Shown here piece after piece: positions 51,529 to 60,010 of a stretch of DNA of 64,000 bases. The notes beneath the pieces were generated by a model. It saw only the letters and a list, made by a program, of their open reading frames with translations. It did not search any database and was not told the DNA's origin. Source of the DNA: Sinorhizobium sp. 6-70 (lineage in GTDB: Bacteria > Pseudomonadota > Alphaproteobacteria > Rhizobiales > Rhizobiaceae); NCBI RefSeq assembly GCF_030124375.1, contig NZ_JASKLS010000021.1, positions 54,001 to 118,000 on the forward strand. Direction: 5' to 3'. The position numbers were made by a program, and so were the translations under genes. The stretch's first letter is position 1. Each line of letters opens with the position of its first letter.

Positions 51529-51538
51529 GTTGATATCA
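51529..51538. promoter_or_regulatory. GTTGATATCA motif in the qorB-hxlR interval
   Basis: Lies 42 bases upstream of the QorB-like gene. The same ten bases are found in a 12-base palindrome upstream of the DUF899 gene. Recognition by the HxlR protein is a guess. Confidence 0.35.
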
Positions 51539-51642
51539 TTACGAGTGCTGGTCTCTTTTTGAGATTTGCTCTTATCCCGTAATCTGCTAAGAGCTGTAAA
51601 GGAGGCAGTTTTTTCTGCGGTGGTTACGGAAAGGGTACCGCC

Positions 51643-52047
51643 ATGAACAGGACGACAGGCGCAGTGAAGGGCAAGCGGGTGGTGATGGTGTGCGGAGTGC
51701 CGATGGATATGGCCAATTGTCCCGTGCGTGACGTGATGGACAATATCGGCGGCAAATGGAATTCGCTGATGATCCTGTCGCTCGCCGACGGCCCCTTACG
51801 CTTCTCGCAGCTCCGACGGCTGATCCCGGACATTTCGCAGCGCATGCTGACGCAGACGCTGCGCGACCTGCAACGCGACGGCTATCTGAGCCGCACGGTC
51901 TACCCGACGCAGCCGCCGAGCGTGGAATACAGCCTCACCGATCTCGGCCGGTCGTTTCTCGTGCCGCTCAAACTGTTCGTCGACTGGTCGCTCCAAAACC
52001 ACGACGCGATCCGCAAGGCGCGGGCGGAGTATGACACCGGGGCATGA
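51643..52047 (+). CDS. HxlR-family regulator, QorR-like
   Basis: A 134-residue winged-helix regulator. The family signature is DMANCPVRDVMDNIGGKWNSL, then RFSQLRRLIPDISQRMLTQTLRDLQRDGYL and SVEYSLTDLGRSFL. Cysteines 17 and 26 are at positions where QorR-type members sense quinones or oxidants by Cys modification. It is divergent from the QorB-like gene, its likely target. The ATG at 51643 has an acceptable GGAAAGGG site. Its stop overlaps the start of a small hydrophobic protein gene (ATGA). Confidence 0.9.
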   Translation: MNRTTGAVKGKRVVMVCGVPMDMANCPVRDVMDNIGGKWNSLMILSLADGPLRFSQLRRLIPDISQRMLTQTLRDLQRDGYLSRTVYPTQPPSVEYSLTDLGRSFLVPLKLFVDWSLQNHDAIRKARAEYDTGA

Positions 52048-52217
52048 GCGGATTGTCGCCATATGTCTGTGCTACCGCCACTCTCATGGCATTGGGTATA
52101 GCGATCGGCATCGGCATCGGCGCGGTCATAGGCACAGCGCTCGGTGACCTCGCGGCCGGTGTCACTATCGGCATTGCTCTGGGTGCTGCAGCGGGGTTGA
52201 TGTATCAGCACCGATAA
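52044..52217 (+). CDS. Small glycine-zipper membrane protein
   Basis: A 57-residue protein, start ATG 52044 overlapping the HxlR stop and ending TAA at 52215-52217. It has two hydrophobic stretches built on Gly every two or four residues: LGIAIGIGIGAVIGTALG and GVTIGIALGAAAGL, a glycine-zipper hairpin. The overlap with the regulator implies coupled translation. I know no function; similar tiny proteins occur in rhizobia. Confidence 0.65.
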   Translation: MSGLSPYVCATATLMALGIAIGIGIGAVIGTALGDLAAGVTIGIALGAAAGLMYQHR

Positions 52218-52427
52218 GGCGAGCGCCTGTGATCATTAACCTATTAGCCGGCAAATGCTGCCGCCGACCCCTCGCCAGATGGGATGCAGCACACCCAAGT
52301 CGTTGGGCGTGGGAGCCCGATTACCTCATGTTGCCAACGTGAGGAATGGCGTCACGGATTTCCGGTATTCGCGGCGTCGGGCGGCGTTCAACGCCGCGCC
52401 CCGAGCGGAGGCTGCGCCGCAGCTTAA

Positions 52428-52529
52428 ATCATTTCATTGTTTCATTGAAACAGCGAAATGATCTAACTCTTTGAAACTACGCAATTCCGGACGGAAAACC
52501 GTTACACACTTTTCCTGGAATTGCTCTAG
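52428..52529. repeat. Palindromic element, family A, copy 3
   Basis: Full-length copy of the element at 3993-4093: ATCATTTC ... GAAATGAT arms, then CAATTCC ... GGAATTG arms. The racemase gene on the minus strand ends on its edge, the TAG at 52528-52526 being the first bases of the element. Confidence 0.85.
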
Positions 52530-53245
52530 GCGGCGCAGTTCACGACCTCACCGCCGAGGGCGAATTCGACAGCGGCCTCGGCATGGATGGCAGTGGAATC
52601 GAAGCCCGGCAGCGGCAGGTTTGCGGGATCGAGGATCAGGCAGATCTCGGTGCAGCCGAGAATGACCGCGTCGGCGCCTTCGGCCTTGGCCTTCTCGATG
52701 AGGGCGACCAGCGCCTGGCGCGACGGCTCCAGCACTTTGCCGGCGCAAAGCTCGTCGAAGATGACGTTGTGGGTGAGCGTGCGGCCATCGGCATCCGGGA
52801 CCATCAATTCGATCCCGTGCCGCTTCATGCGCTCGGCATAGAAGCCGTGCTCCATGGTATAGCGCGTGGCGAGCAGCAGCGGCTTGCGGCTGCCGGCCAA
52901 CTTCAATCGCTCTGCGGTCTCGTCGATGATGTTGATCAGCGGCACGTCGACCGATGCCTGCACCTGATCGGCAATCAGGTGCATGGTGTTGGTGCAGATC
53001 AGCACGCATTGCGCGCCGGCAGCCTTCAGCCCGCGCGCAACGTCGGAGAGGCGCTGAGCGGCGTCGTCCCAACGGCCGGCCTTCTGCAGGTCGACGATCT
53101 TCTGGAAATCCACGGAATGAAGCAGCACTTCGGCCGAATGCAGCGCGCCCAGGCGCTCGCGTACGGCCTCGTTGACCATGCGGTAGTAAACCGCCGAACT
53201 CTCGAAGCTCATGCCGCCGATAAGGCCGATCTTGCGCATTTCCAT
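52526..53245 (-). CDS. Aspartate/glutamate racemase family protein
   Basis: A 239-residue cofactor-independent racemase. The two catalytic Cys are in LICTNTMHLIADQV and ILGCTEICLIL, with the usual start KIGLIGGMSFESSAVYYRMVNE, as in YgeA-type broad amino-acid racemases. ATG 53245 with a GAGGGAA site is the first position of similarity. An Lrp-type regulator diverges from it after 220 bases and probably controls it. The substrate (Asp, Glu, homoserine or other) cannot be decided. Confidence 0.9.
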   Translation of the reverse strand: MEMRKIGLIGGMSFESSAVYYRMVNEAVRERLGALHSAEVLLHSVDFQKIVDLQKAGRWDDAAQRLSDVARGLKAAGAQCVLICTNTMHLIADQVQASVDVPLINIIDETAERLKLAGSRKPLLLATRYTMEHGFYAERMKRHGIELMVPDADGRTLTHNVIFDELCAGKVLEPSRQALVALIEKAKAEGADAVILGCTEICLILDPANLPLPGFDSTAIHAEAAVEFALGGEVVNCAA

Positions 53246-53465
53246 GGTTCCCTCGTTCTTGAACAGGTATCGACATCGGGACGAAGAAGATGCTGTCTTG
53301 CCACCTTCTGATCCCGTTCCATTGTTAAAAGTATGGCGCGGCTTTGACCGGATATGTTTGCTTTGATGGAGAGATCTGGGGAAATCTGCGCGCAATATTT
53401 GTGTCATGGTCGCATTTTCCGCAAATTATTGGCGTCAATTGGGTCGGCAGCGAGGAGTCACTGGC

Positions 53466-53930
53466 GTGTTGGATGAGAGAGACCGGAAGCTCCTGGCGCT
53501 CCTGCAGGAGGATGGCAGCGTGGCCATGAGCGACCTGGCGGAGCGCGTCAACCTGTCGCTTTCCGCCTGTTCGCGGCGCATTCAGCGACTGGAGGAGGCA
53601 GGCTATATCGCGCGGCGCATCGCCGTGCTCGACCGGGAAAAGATGGGTGTGCCGACCACGGTATTCGCGCTGATCAAGACCGCGCATCATTCCGACGAAT
53701 GGATCGAAAAGTTCCGGCGCGCGATCAGCGATATTCCCGAGATCGTCGAGGCGCACCGGCTGACCGGCAACTACGACTATATCGTCAAGGTGGTGCTGCC
53801 GCGCGTGGAGCATTACGACGTCGTCTACAAGCAGATCGTCCGAAAGGTGGAACTGTTCGACGTTTCCGCCTCCATTTCCATGGAAGTCTTGAAAAGCGGC
53901 ACGGCCGTGCCCGTCGGTTACGCGGAATAG
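53466..53930 (+). CDS. Lrp/AsnC-family regulator
   Basis: A 154-residue regulator. The helix-turn-helix covers about 5-60 (LDERDRKLLALLQEDGSVAMSDLAERVNLSLSACSRRI ...), and the RAM domain 70-145 with EAHRLTGNYDYIVKVV. These proteins sense amino acids. I took GTG 53466 with a GAGGAG site nine bases upstream; a TTG one codon later is possible. It is divergent from the racemase gene, its likely target. A palindromic element lies between its stop and ndh. Confidence 0.9.
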   Translation: MLDERDRKLLALLQEDGSVAMSDLAERVNLSLSACSRRIQRLEEAGYIARRIAVLDREKMGVPTTVFALIKTAHHSDEWIEKFRRAISDIPEIVEAHRLTGNYDYIVKVVLPRVEHYDVVYKQIVRKVELFDVSASISMEVLKSGTAVPVGYAE

Positions 53931-53990
53931 CGTCTACAGCGCCGCGCGCCTTACCAGACGCGCAAAGGAACCCTGTAGCACTTTGAATTG

Positions 53991-54038
53991 CTGCATGTTT
54001 TTATCCTTAAATCGGCAACGATTTAAGGAAACATGCAG
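53991..54038. repeat. Palindromic element, family E, copy 1
   Basis: CTGCATGTTT ... CCTTAAATCG-GCAA-CGATTTAAGG-AAACATGCAG: a near-perfect 20-base stem with a four-base bulge. A decayed relative is at 56260-56316. It lies about 100 bases upstream of ndh, after the Lrp gene. Confidence 0.8.
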
Positions 54039-54136
54039 CAGGCCGGGGCACGCGATGTTGCAAGGGAGCCATGTCGAACAAGCGGTTGTGTGTGGCCTCC
54101 CGAAGGCGGACAGTCTTGGAAACAAGGCGGAATGCG

Positions 54137-55405
54137 ATGCAGGAAAAACATCACGTCGTTGTCGTCGGCGGAGGCTTTGGCGGGCTGCAACTCGTCAACG
54201 ATCTTCGCGGCGCGCCGGTCCGGATAACGCTGATCGACAAGCGCAACCACCACCTCTTCCAGCCGCTGCTTTACCAGGTGGCGACGACGCTGCTGGCGAC
54301 CTCGGAGATCGCGTGGCCGATCCGCAATCTTTATCGCGACCGGCCGGAGGTGACCACGCTGCTGGGAGAGGTCGTGGGTGTCGATCCGGCTAACAAGAGC
54401 GTGATCCTGACCAGCGGCAAGCCGGTCCCCTACGACACGCTGGTGCTCGCGACCGGCGCCACGCATGCCTATTTCGGCCACGACGAATGGGCACCGGTAG
54501 CGCCCGGCTTGAAAACGCTGGAGGACGCGACGACCATTCGCCGGCGCGTGCTTCTCGCTTTCGAGCGGGCGGAGCTCGAGGACGATCCGGCAAAACGCGA
54601 TGCACTGCTGACCTTCACCGTCATCGGTGCAGGGCCGACCGGGGTGGAGCTGGCCGGCATCATCGCCGAGATGGCCCATCGGACGCTGCCGGGCGAGTTC
54701 CGCCGCATCGATACGAGACAGGCACGGGTGGTGCTCGTCGAGGCGGGGCCGCGCATCCTTCCCGCCTTCACCGAGGAACTGTCGGCCTATGCGGCCCGGG
54801 AACTTGCAAAACTCGGTGTGGAAGTGCGCACGGGGGCTGCCGTCACCGACTGCACCGACGCCGGCGTGATGATCGGCGACGCCTTCGTGCCGAGCCGCAC
54901 GCTGGTCTGGGCCGCAGGCGTGCAGGCCTCGCCGGCCGCCGGTTGGCTCGGCATCGAGGCGGATCGTGCGGGTCGAGCCATCGTTGAAAAGGATTTGAGC
55001 GCTCCCGGGCTGCCCGATGTTTTCGTCATCGGCGACACGGCTTCGGTCATCCAGGAGGGGGGCAAGCCTGTGCCGGGCATCGCGCCCGCCGCCAAGCAGC
55101 AGGGCGCCTATGTTGCCCGGATGATCCGCGCCAGGCTCGAGCGCAAGCCGGCGCCGGGGCCGTTCCGCTATCGTCACCAGGGGAGCCTCGCCACGATCGG
55201 CAAGCGTGCCGCGATCATCGATTTCGGCAGGATCAAGCTCAAGGGCGCGCTCGCCTGGTGGATCTGGGGCATTGCCCATATCTACTTCCTGATCGGCACG
55301 CGCAGCCGCTTCGCGGTCGCCTGGAGCTGGCTGTGGATTTACCTCAGCGGCCAGCACAGTGCCCGGCTGATCACCCAGAAAGAGACGCTGCGGCAGGAAG
55401 GGTAG
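54137..55405 (+). CDS. ndh: Type II NADH dehydrogenase (Ndh)
   Basis: A 422-residue FAD-dependent, non-proton-pumping NADH:quinone oxidoreductase. The FAD site is HHVVVVGGGFGGLQ; the NADH site is TVIGAGPTGVELAGII; the second FAD motif is VFVIGDTASV. The C terminus (about 365-405) has WWIWGIAHIYFLIGTRSRF, the membrane-associating part. The trimmed start at ATG 54137 gives the normal N terminus. It offers an alternative entry of electrons to quinone, compatible with the nearby cbb3 oxidase but on the other strand. Confidence 0.92.
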   Translation: MQEKHHVVVVGGGFGGLQLVNDLRGAPVRITLIDKRNHHLFQPLLYQVATTLLATSEIAWPIRNLYRDRPEVTTLLGEVVGVDPANKSVILTSGKPVPYDTLVLATGATHAYFGHDEWAPVAPGLKTLEDATTIRRRVLLAFERAELEDDPAKRDALLTFTVIGAGPTGVELAGIIAEMAHRTLPGEFRRIDTRQARVVLVEAGPRILPAFTEELSAYAARELAKLGVEVRTGAAVTDCTDAGVMIGDAFVPSRTLVWAAGVQASPAAGWLGIEADRAGRAIVEKDLSAPGLPDVFVIGDTASVIQEGGKPVPGIAPAAKQQGAYVARMIRARLERKPAPGPFRYRHQGSLATIGKRAAIIDFGRIKLKGALAWWIWGIAHIYFLIGTRSRFAVAWSWLWIYLSGQHSARLITQKETLRQEG

Positions 55406-55430
55406 CGGCGTTACAAAGCACGATCCGCGC

Positions 55431-56204
55431 TCATTTCATGTCCTGATAAACGTACCAGGTCGCATGCCCGATGACGGGAAAGAGCACGATCATCGCCGCG
55501 CCTACCGTCAGGATCGAGATGAGGAAGGCGCAGAGCACGACGAAGCCCCAGGCGATCATCACGGGCATGTTGTTCCAGGCGGTCGAAATGCTGGTTCCCA
55601 TCGCCGTGAAGGCGTCGAGCCGTTGGTCGAGCAGCATGGGAAACGAGACGACCGCGATCGCGAAGGAAAAGGCGGCGAAGAGACCGCCGATCACGCAGCC
55701 GGTGACGAGCATGGCCCACCCGGTCGGTGTCCCGAAGAGCACCGGCGCGATGTGATCAAGGCCCGGAAACGGCCGTACGCCGAAGAACAGCGCATAGACT
55801 ATGACTGCGGCGCGCATCCATGTCGCCATCAACAGCATCAGGAGCACGCCGACGAAAAGCACCTGGGCCCCGGAGGCGGGGCGCACGAAGAGCATTTTTG
55901 CGAGCGTCGCCTTTTCACCGGCGTCGGTGAGGCGTGCTTTCTCATAAAGACCAATTGCGAGAAACGGGGCGACCACCATGAAGCCGGCAAGCGCCGGAAA
56001 CAGGATGTAATCGTAGCCGAAGGTGAACAGCGTCCAGATAACGACGACAGAGACGAGAAAGACACCGACGCCGTAAATAAGGCTCGGCACCGGGTCGACG
56101 ATCAGCGCCTGCCATCCCTTGCGCAACCACTGGAACACGGTGGCTGGAGGCAGATGGCGTGCCCTCGGCGATTCATAGGGTTCGACAATGTCGTTCGGTC
56201 CCAT
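55431..56204 (-). CDS. DUF2189-family membrane protein
   Basis: A 257-residue protein with about six hydrophobic segments. VFQWLRKGWQALIVDPVPSLIYG near the start and FPVIGHATWYVYQDM at the end are characteristic of DUF2189, found in proteobacteria near respiratory oxidase genes. No function is assigned. ATG 56204 was chosen from similarity at MGPNDIVEPYE. It follows the cbb3 gene set on the same strand after 104 bases, which include a decayed palindromic element. Confidence 0.85.
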   Translation of the reverse strand: MGPNDIVEPYESPRARHLPPATVFQWLRKGWQALIVDPVPSLIYGVGVFLVSVVVIWTLFTFGYDYILFPALAGFMVVAPFLAIGLYEKARLTDAGEKATLAKMLFVRPASGAQVLFVGVLLMLLMATWMRAAVIVYALFFGVRPFPGLDHIAPVLFGTPTGWAMLVTGCVIGGLFAAFSFAIAVVSFPMLLDQRLDAFTAMGTSISTAWNNMPVMIAWGFVVLCAFLISILTVGAAMIVLFPVIGHATWYVYQDMK

Positions 56205-56259
56205 CCCGCTTCCTCCTGCGGCGCCGCGCGTCGTTTTGCGCAAGGATCACCGCAAACTC

Positions 56260-56316
56260 TTGAATTGCTGCGCAATTTCTTCCTCAAATCGTTGCCGATC
56301 CAGGGAGTTCAGCAGG
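56260..56316. repeat. Palindromic element, family E, decayed copy 2
   Basis: Shares GAATTGCTGC, AAATCG and CGAT, and GCAGG with the element at 53991-54038, but the arms no longer pair well. The stop codon of the small protein at 56309-56539 lies in it. Confidence 0.5.
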
Positions 56317-56539
56317 CGGATCCTGCCGCCCGGTACACGCCTTCAACGCCTGAGCGTTCCTTCAGATGCGCCGCGCAGCCCGGGTCGGAACGGACCGCGA
56401 CGTAGATGAAATGGACGTTTGCACCGGCGAAGATCGCCAGCACGGTGAAGAGCAGCGGCAGCACCCACCAAGGGCGGCGTGGCTTCCGGCTACCTTCGCC
56501 CGCTTCCCGGGACTGTCGATCGAGCGCCGCGTCACTCAC
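56309..56539 (-). CDS. Small membrane protein coupled to ccoP
   Basis: A 76-residue protein with one hydrophobic segment, about 26-50 (VLPLLFTVLAIFAGANVHFIYVAV), after a basic N terminus. The C-terminal part has two Cys (DPGCAAH and GSAC). Its ATG overlaps the ccoP stop (ATGA), so it is made with the oxidase. Its place is where ccoG or fixG is found in other rhizobia, but it is not FixG. It may help assembly or stability; function unknown. Confidence 0.7.
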   Translation of the reverse strand: MSDAALDRQSREAGEGSRKPRRPWWVLPLLFTVLAIFAGANVHFIYVAVRSDPGCAAHLKERSGVEGVYRAAGSAC

Positions 56540-57438
56540 TGGCTTTGCTCCCCCGTGAACTGGGTCTCACCTCCCATGGTCGCGACGTAGAGTGCGAGCA
56601 TCTTTATCTCTTCCGGCGCCAGACGTGCCTCCCAGGTCGGCATGTGCCCCATCCGTCCGCCAAATATGGTGGTGACGATCTGGCTGGCGCTGCCGCCGTA
56701 GAGCCAGTGGCTGTCGGTCAGGTTCGGAGCTCCGAGATCCACATTGCCTCTTGCATCCTCGCCGTGACAGCTGACGCAGTTGGCCGCAAACACCTCCTTG
56801 CCCTTTGCGATCCGGTCGGCGGTCTCGGGCGTCGCAAGAGAGGGGTCGCTGAGCGAACGAACATAGTATGCCACGTCAGAGATTTGCGCCCTGTCGAGAA
56901 CGCCGTCGCGGCCGAAGGCGGGCATTTGTGACGTGCGGGTGTCCTCGGCCGCCGAATTGACCCCGACGCGAAGCGTCTGCGCGATCGCATCCGGATCGCC
57001 GCCCCAGATCCAGTCGCCGTCCGTCAGATCCGGAAAGCCGGGACCGCCTGTTCCGCTCGCGCCGTGGCAGACCGCGCAATTGTCGCCGAACAGGCGATGG
57101 CCGGTCTCCTTGACCTTCGCCATCAGAGTTCCGTCCGCCTGGATCTGGCTCCAGTCCTTGGCCGCGAGATCGCTGAGCCAGATCGACCGTGCCGCGTTCG
57201 CCGCTTCGATGCTTTCCTCCACCTCGGTCCTCTGGTCGATCCCGAGAGCACCCCTGGTATAGGTCGTGATGAGCGGCCATGCCGGCATCAGGATCCACCA
57301 GACCAGCGAGAAAAGAAATGTCACGACGAGAAAGAAGATCACCACCTTGGGGATCGGCGTATCGAGTTCCGCGATGCCGTTCCAGTCATGGCCAGTGGTC
57401 AGCCGGCCCGTCACCGGATCCCGCTCTATTGCTGCCAT
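56536..57438 (-). CDS. ccoP: cbb3 oxidase subunit III, CcoP/FixP (di-haem)
   Basis: A 300-residue membrane-anchored cytochrome. The N-terminal helix is about 30-52 (PKVVIFFLVVTFLFSLVWWI), then two haem c sites CAVCHG and CVSCHG. The axial Met are in QMPAFG and MGHMPTW. It passes electrons to the CcoO/CcoN core. The start is ATG 57438; the ccoQ stop overlaps it by 13 bases. A small membrane protein gene is coupled at its end. Confidence 0.94.
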   Translation of the reverse strand: MAAIERDPVTGRLTTGHDWNGIAELDTPIPKVVIFFLVVTFLFSLVWWILMPAWPLITTYTRGALGIDQRTEVEESIEAANAARSIWLSDLAAKDWSQIQADGTLMAKVKETGHRLFGDNCAVCHGASGTGGPGFPDLTDGDWIWGGDPDAIAQTLRVGVNSAAEDTRTSQMPAFGRDGVLDRAQISDVAYYVRSLSDPSLATPETADRIAKGKEVFAANCVSCHGEDARGNVDLGAPNLTDSHWLYGGSASQIVTTIFGGRMGHMPTWEARLAPEEIKMLALYVATMGGETQFTGEQSQ

Positions 57439-57602
57439 GGCTTGTCGTCCTTGTCATCCAGGATGCTCTTCTTGGCGTCGTCGAATTTCTTCCGGTTCTT
57501 CGGCCAGAACACGTAGACGAGCACGACGATGGCAAAGGCAATCAGATAGAAAAGCCCCCAGCTCTTGGCGAATGCCACCAGCGTATTGTGGTCGACTTCC
57601 AT
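57426..57602 (-). CDS. ccoQ: cbb3 oxidase subunit, CcoQ/FixQ
   Basis: A 58-residue protein with a single membrane helix (AKSWGLFYLIAFAIVVLVYVFW is split here as residues 12-33) and a charged tail (KKFDDAKKSILDDKDDKPW). This is the form of CcoQ, which stabilises the interaction of CcoP with the core. ATG 57602 was preferred over one eight codons earlier. It sits between ccoO and ccoP with overlaps on the ccoP side. Confidence 0.9.
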   Translation of the reverse strand: MEVDHNTLVAFAKSWGLFYLIAFAIVVLVYVFWPKNRKKFDDAKKSILDDKDDKPWQQ

Positions 57603-57618
57603 CGCTAGCCTCCCATCT

Positions 57619-58353
57619 CTAGCCACCTTGTCCGGCGGCGCCTTCGGTTTTGGCTGCCTTGGTCAATTTGCCGAGAACCTGCAGATACGCGACAACCGCG
57701 TCCATTTCGGTGACCCGGTTCGGAACACCGTCAAACGCAGAAACCGTCGTGTCGTTGCCATAACGTTCGGTGACGCCCGACGCTTGCGAGGCATCGGGCG
57801 ATGCCTGGCCGAACGCATCGGCGGGGGCGTTGGCGATCATTTCGTCGGTATAGGGAACGCCAACCTTGCGGAGTGCTGCGAGGTGGTCGCCGAGATCGGA
57901 TATCTTGAGCGGGTTGCGCGCGAGCCACGGATAGGCGGGCATGACGGAGCCCGCGACTACGTCGCGCGGATTGATGAGGTGGGCGACATGCCAGAAATCG
58001 GAATATTTGCCGCCGACGCGCGCGAGATCCGGGCCTGTTCGCTTCGAGCCCCAGAGCATCGGGTGATCGTATTTCGACTCGACGGCGAGCGAATAAGGAC
58101 CGTAGCGCTCCACCTCGTCGCGCAAGGTGCGGATCATCTGCGAATGGCAGGCATAACAACCTTCGCGAATGTAGATGTTGCGTCCTGCAAGTTCGAGCGG
58201 CGTATAGACCCGCATGTTGGGATCACTCTCGACCGTTTCATCGATCGTATAGAGCGGGGCGATCTCGACAAGGCCGCCGATGCTCGACACCACGATGATG
58301 GCAAGCACGAAGCCGATGGCGTTTCGCTCGAGCTTTCTGTGAACCTCGGGCAT
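57619..58353 (-). CDS. ccoO: cbb3 oxidase subunit II, CcoO/FixO (mono-haem)
   Basis: A 244-residue membrane cytochrome. One N-terminal helix (GFVLAIIVVSSIGGLVEIAPL) is followed by the haem c site CYACHSQ near residue 66 and the axial Met in SVMPAYPWL. Length is normal. It starts one base after the ccoN stop and lies 16 bases before ccoQ. It transfers electrons from CcoP to CcoN. Confidence 0.94.
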   Translation of the reverse strand: MPEVHRKLERNAIGFVLAIIVVSSIGGLVEIAPLYTIDETVESDPNMRVYTPLELAGRNIYIREGCYACHSQMIRTLRDEVERYGPYSLAVESKYDHPMLWGSKRTGPDLARVGGKYSDFWHVAHLINPRDVVAGSVMPAYPWLARNPLKISDLGDHLAALRKVGVPYTDEMIANAPADAFGQASPDASQASGVTERYGNDTTVSAFDGVPNRVTEMDAVVAYLQVLGKLTKAAKTEGAAGQGG

Positions 58354-58354
58354 G

Positions 58355-60010
58355 TCACTCTCCCGCCGCAACGGCTTCGCCGCGGCCGGGAACGGGGAGA
58401 TCGCCGGCTGCTTTCTCGGTCGCGTCCTCGGGCGTGTAGCGTATGGTCATGTACAGATTGTAGGTGCCGACGATCGCCCCGGCGAGAAACAGGAGACCGC
58501 CGAAGGCGCGGGCGATGTAGTAGGGATGCATCGCGATGACGGTTTCGAGGAAGGAAAAGGCAAGCGTGCCGCTGTCATTGTAGGTGCGCCACATTAGGCC
58601 CTGCAGGATGCCCGAGTTCCACATGGCGAAGACGTAGATGATGGTGCCCATCAGCGCGAGCCAGAAATGCACCTCCACCAGCCGCGCGGAATACATCGCC
58701 TTCTTCTTCCAGAGCCAGGGAATGACGCTGTAGAGCGAGCCGAAGGTGATGAAGGCGACCCAGCCGAGCGCGCCGGCGTGCACGTGGCCGACCGTCCAGT
58801 CGGTATAGTGGGAGAGGCCGTTCACTGGCCGGATCGCCAGGAACGAGCCCTCGAAAGTGGTAAGGCCATAGAAGACGGAGGCCACCATGATGAAGCGGAG
58901 CGTCGCGTCGTCCCTGACCTTGTGCCAGGCGCCGTTAAGGGTCGCGAGCGCATTGCCGGCCGACGCCCATGACGGAACGAGCAGCATGACGGAAAAGGTC
59001 ATTCCGAGCGTCTGCACCCAATGGGGCAGGGCGGTGTAGTGCAGATGGTGTGATCCCGCCCACATGTAGAAGAAGGTGATGCCCCAGAAGCTGATGATCG
59101 AGAGCCGGTAGGAGAAGATCGGCCGCTCTGCGCGCTTGGGCAGGTAGTAGTACAGCATGCCAAGGAAGCCGGCGGTCAGGAAGAACGCCACCGCATTGTG
59201 CCCGTACCACCACTGCACCATAGCATCCTGGACGCCGGAATAGATCGAATAGGATTTGGCACCCGTCAGGGATACGGGAACGGCGATGTTGTTGACGATA
59301 TGCAGGACGGCGACGACCAGGATGAAGGCCATGTAGTACCAGTTGGCGACGTAGATATGCGGCTCTTTGCGGCGCGCCAGCGTGCGAATGAAGAGCACGA
59401 AATAGGTCACCCAGACGACGACCAGCCAGATATCGGCGTACCATTCGGCTTCGGCATATTCCTTGGACTGCGTGATACCCATGAAATAGCCGCTGACGGC
59501 GAGGATGCAGAAGAGGTTGTAGCCGAAGACGACAAACCAGGGGCTGAGCTGGTCGGCGAGGCGGGCCCGCGAGGTGCGCTGCAGGACATGGAACGAGGTG
59601 GCGATCAGTGCATTGCCGCCGAAGCCGAAAATCACGCCGGTCGTATGCGCCGGCCTCAGCCTGCCGAAACTCGACCAGGCCGCGTCGAAGGCGAGTTCCG
59701 GCCAGGCGAGTTGCGCCGCGACCCAGACGCCGACCCCCATGCCGAAGATCGCCCAAATCATCGTCAGCACGATGCCGACCTTGCTCGGATCGTCGTAATA
59801 TTGCGACAGCCGCGATGGCTCCGGTTCGGGGTCGAAGATGACGGAGAGGACGAGAAAGAGCAGGACGAGGCTGTAGAGGAAAACGATGGCACCGTGAACG
59901 CCAAGCGTGTCGGCCCGTCCCGCTGCCGCCATTGCCAGACCGACGATCACCAGCGCGACAAGAATGGTTGCTGCGGATCGCCGCTCGCCCGAGGTTAGCT
60001 GTCTGATCAT
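58355..60010 (-). CDS. ccoN: cbb3 oxidase subunit I, CcoN/FixN (catalytic)
   Basis: A 551-residue protein with 12 or more membrane helices. Haem and CuB ligands are in RPAHTTGVIFG, VQWWYGHNAVAFF, AGSHHLHYTALP and TVGHVHAGALGW; the cross-linked Tyr region is in GVQDAMVQWWYG. This is the oxygen-reducing, proton-pumping core of the high-affinity cbb3 oxidase used at low oxygen and in nodules. No FixK-type TTGAT-N4-ATCAA box was found in the 350 bases upstream. Assembly genes fixGHIS are not in the window. Confidence 0.95.
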   Translation of the reverse strand: MIRQLTSGERRSAATILVALVIVGLAMAAAGRADTLGVHGAIVFLYSLVLLFLVLSVIFDPEPEPSRLSQYYDDPSKVGIVLTMIWAIFGMGVGVWVAAQLAWPELAFDAAWSSFGRLRPAHTTGVIFGFGGNALIATSFHVLQRTSRARLADQLSPWFVVFGYNLFCILAVSGYFMGITQSKEYAEAEWYADIWLVVVWVTYFVLFIRTLARRKEPHIYVANWYYMAFILVVAVLHIVNNIAVPVSLTGAKSYSIYSGVQDAMVQWWYGHNAVAFFLTAGFLGMLYYYLPKRAERPIFSYRLSIISFWGITFFYMWAGSHHLHYTALPHWVQTLGMTFSVMLLVPSWASAGNALATLNGAWHKVRDDATLRFIMVASVFYGLTTFEGSFLAIRPVNGLSHYTDWTVGHVHAGALGWVAFITFGSLYSVIPWLWKKKAMYSARLVEVHFWLALMGTIIYVFAMWNSGILQGLMWRTYNDSGTLAFSFLETVIAMHPYYIARAFGGLLFLAGAIVGTYNLYMTIRYTPEDATEKAAGDLPVPGRGEAVAAGE

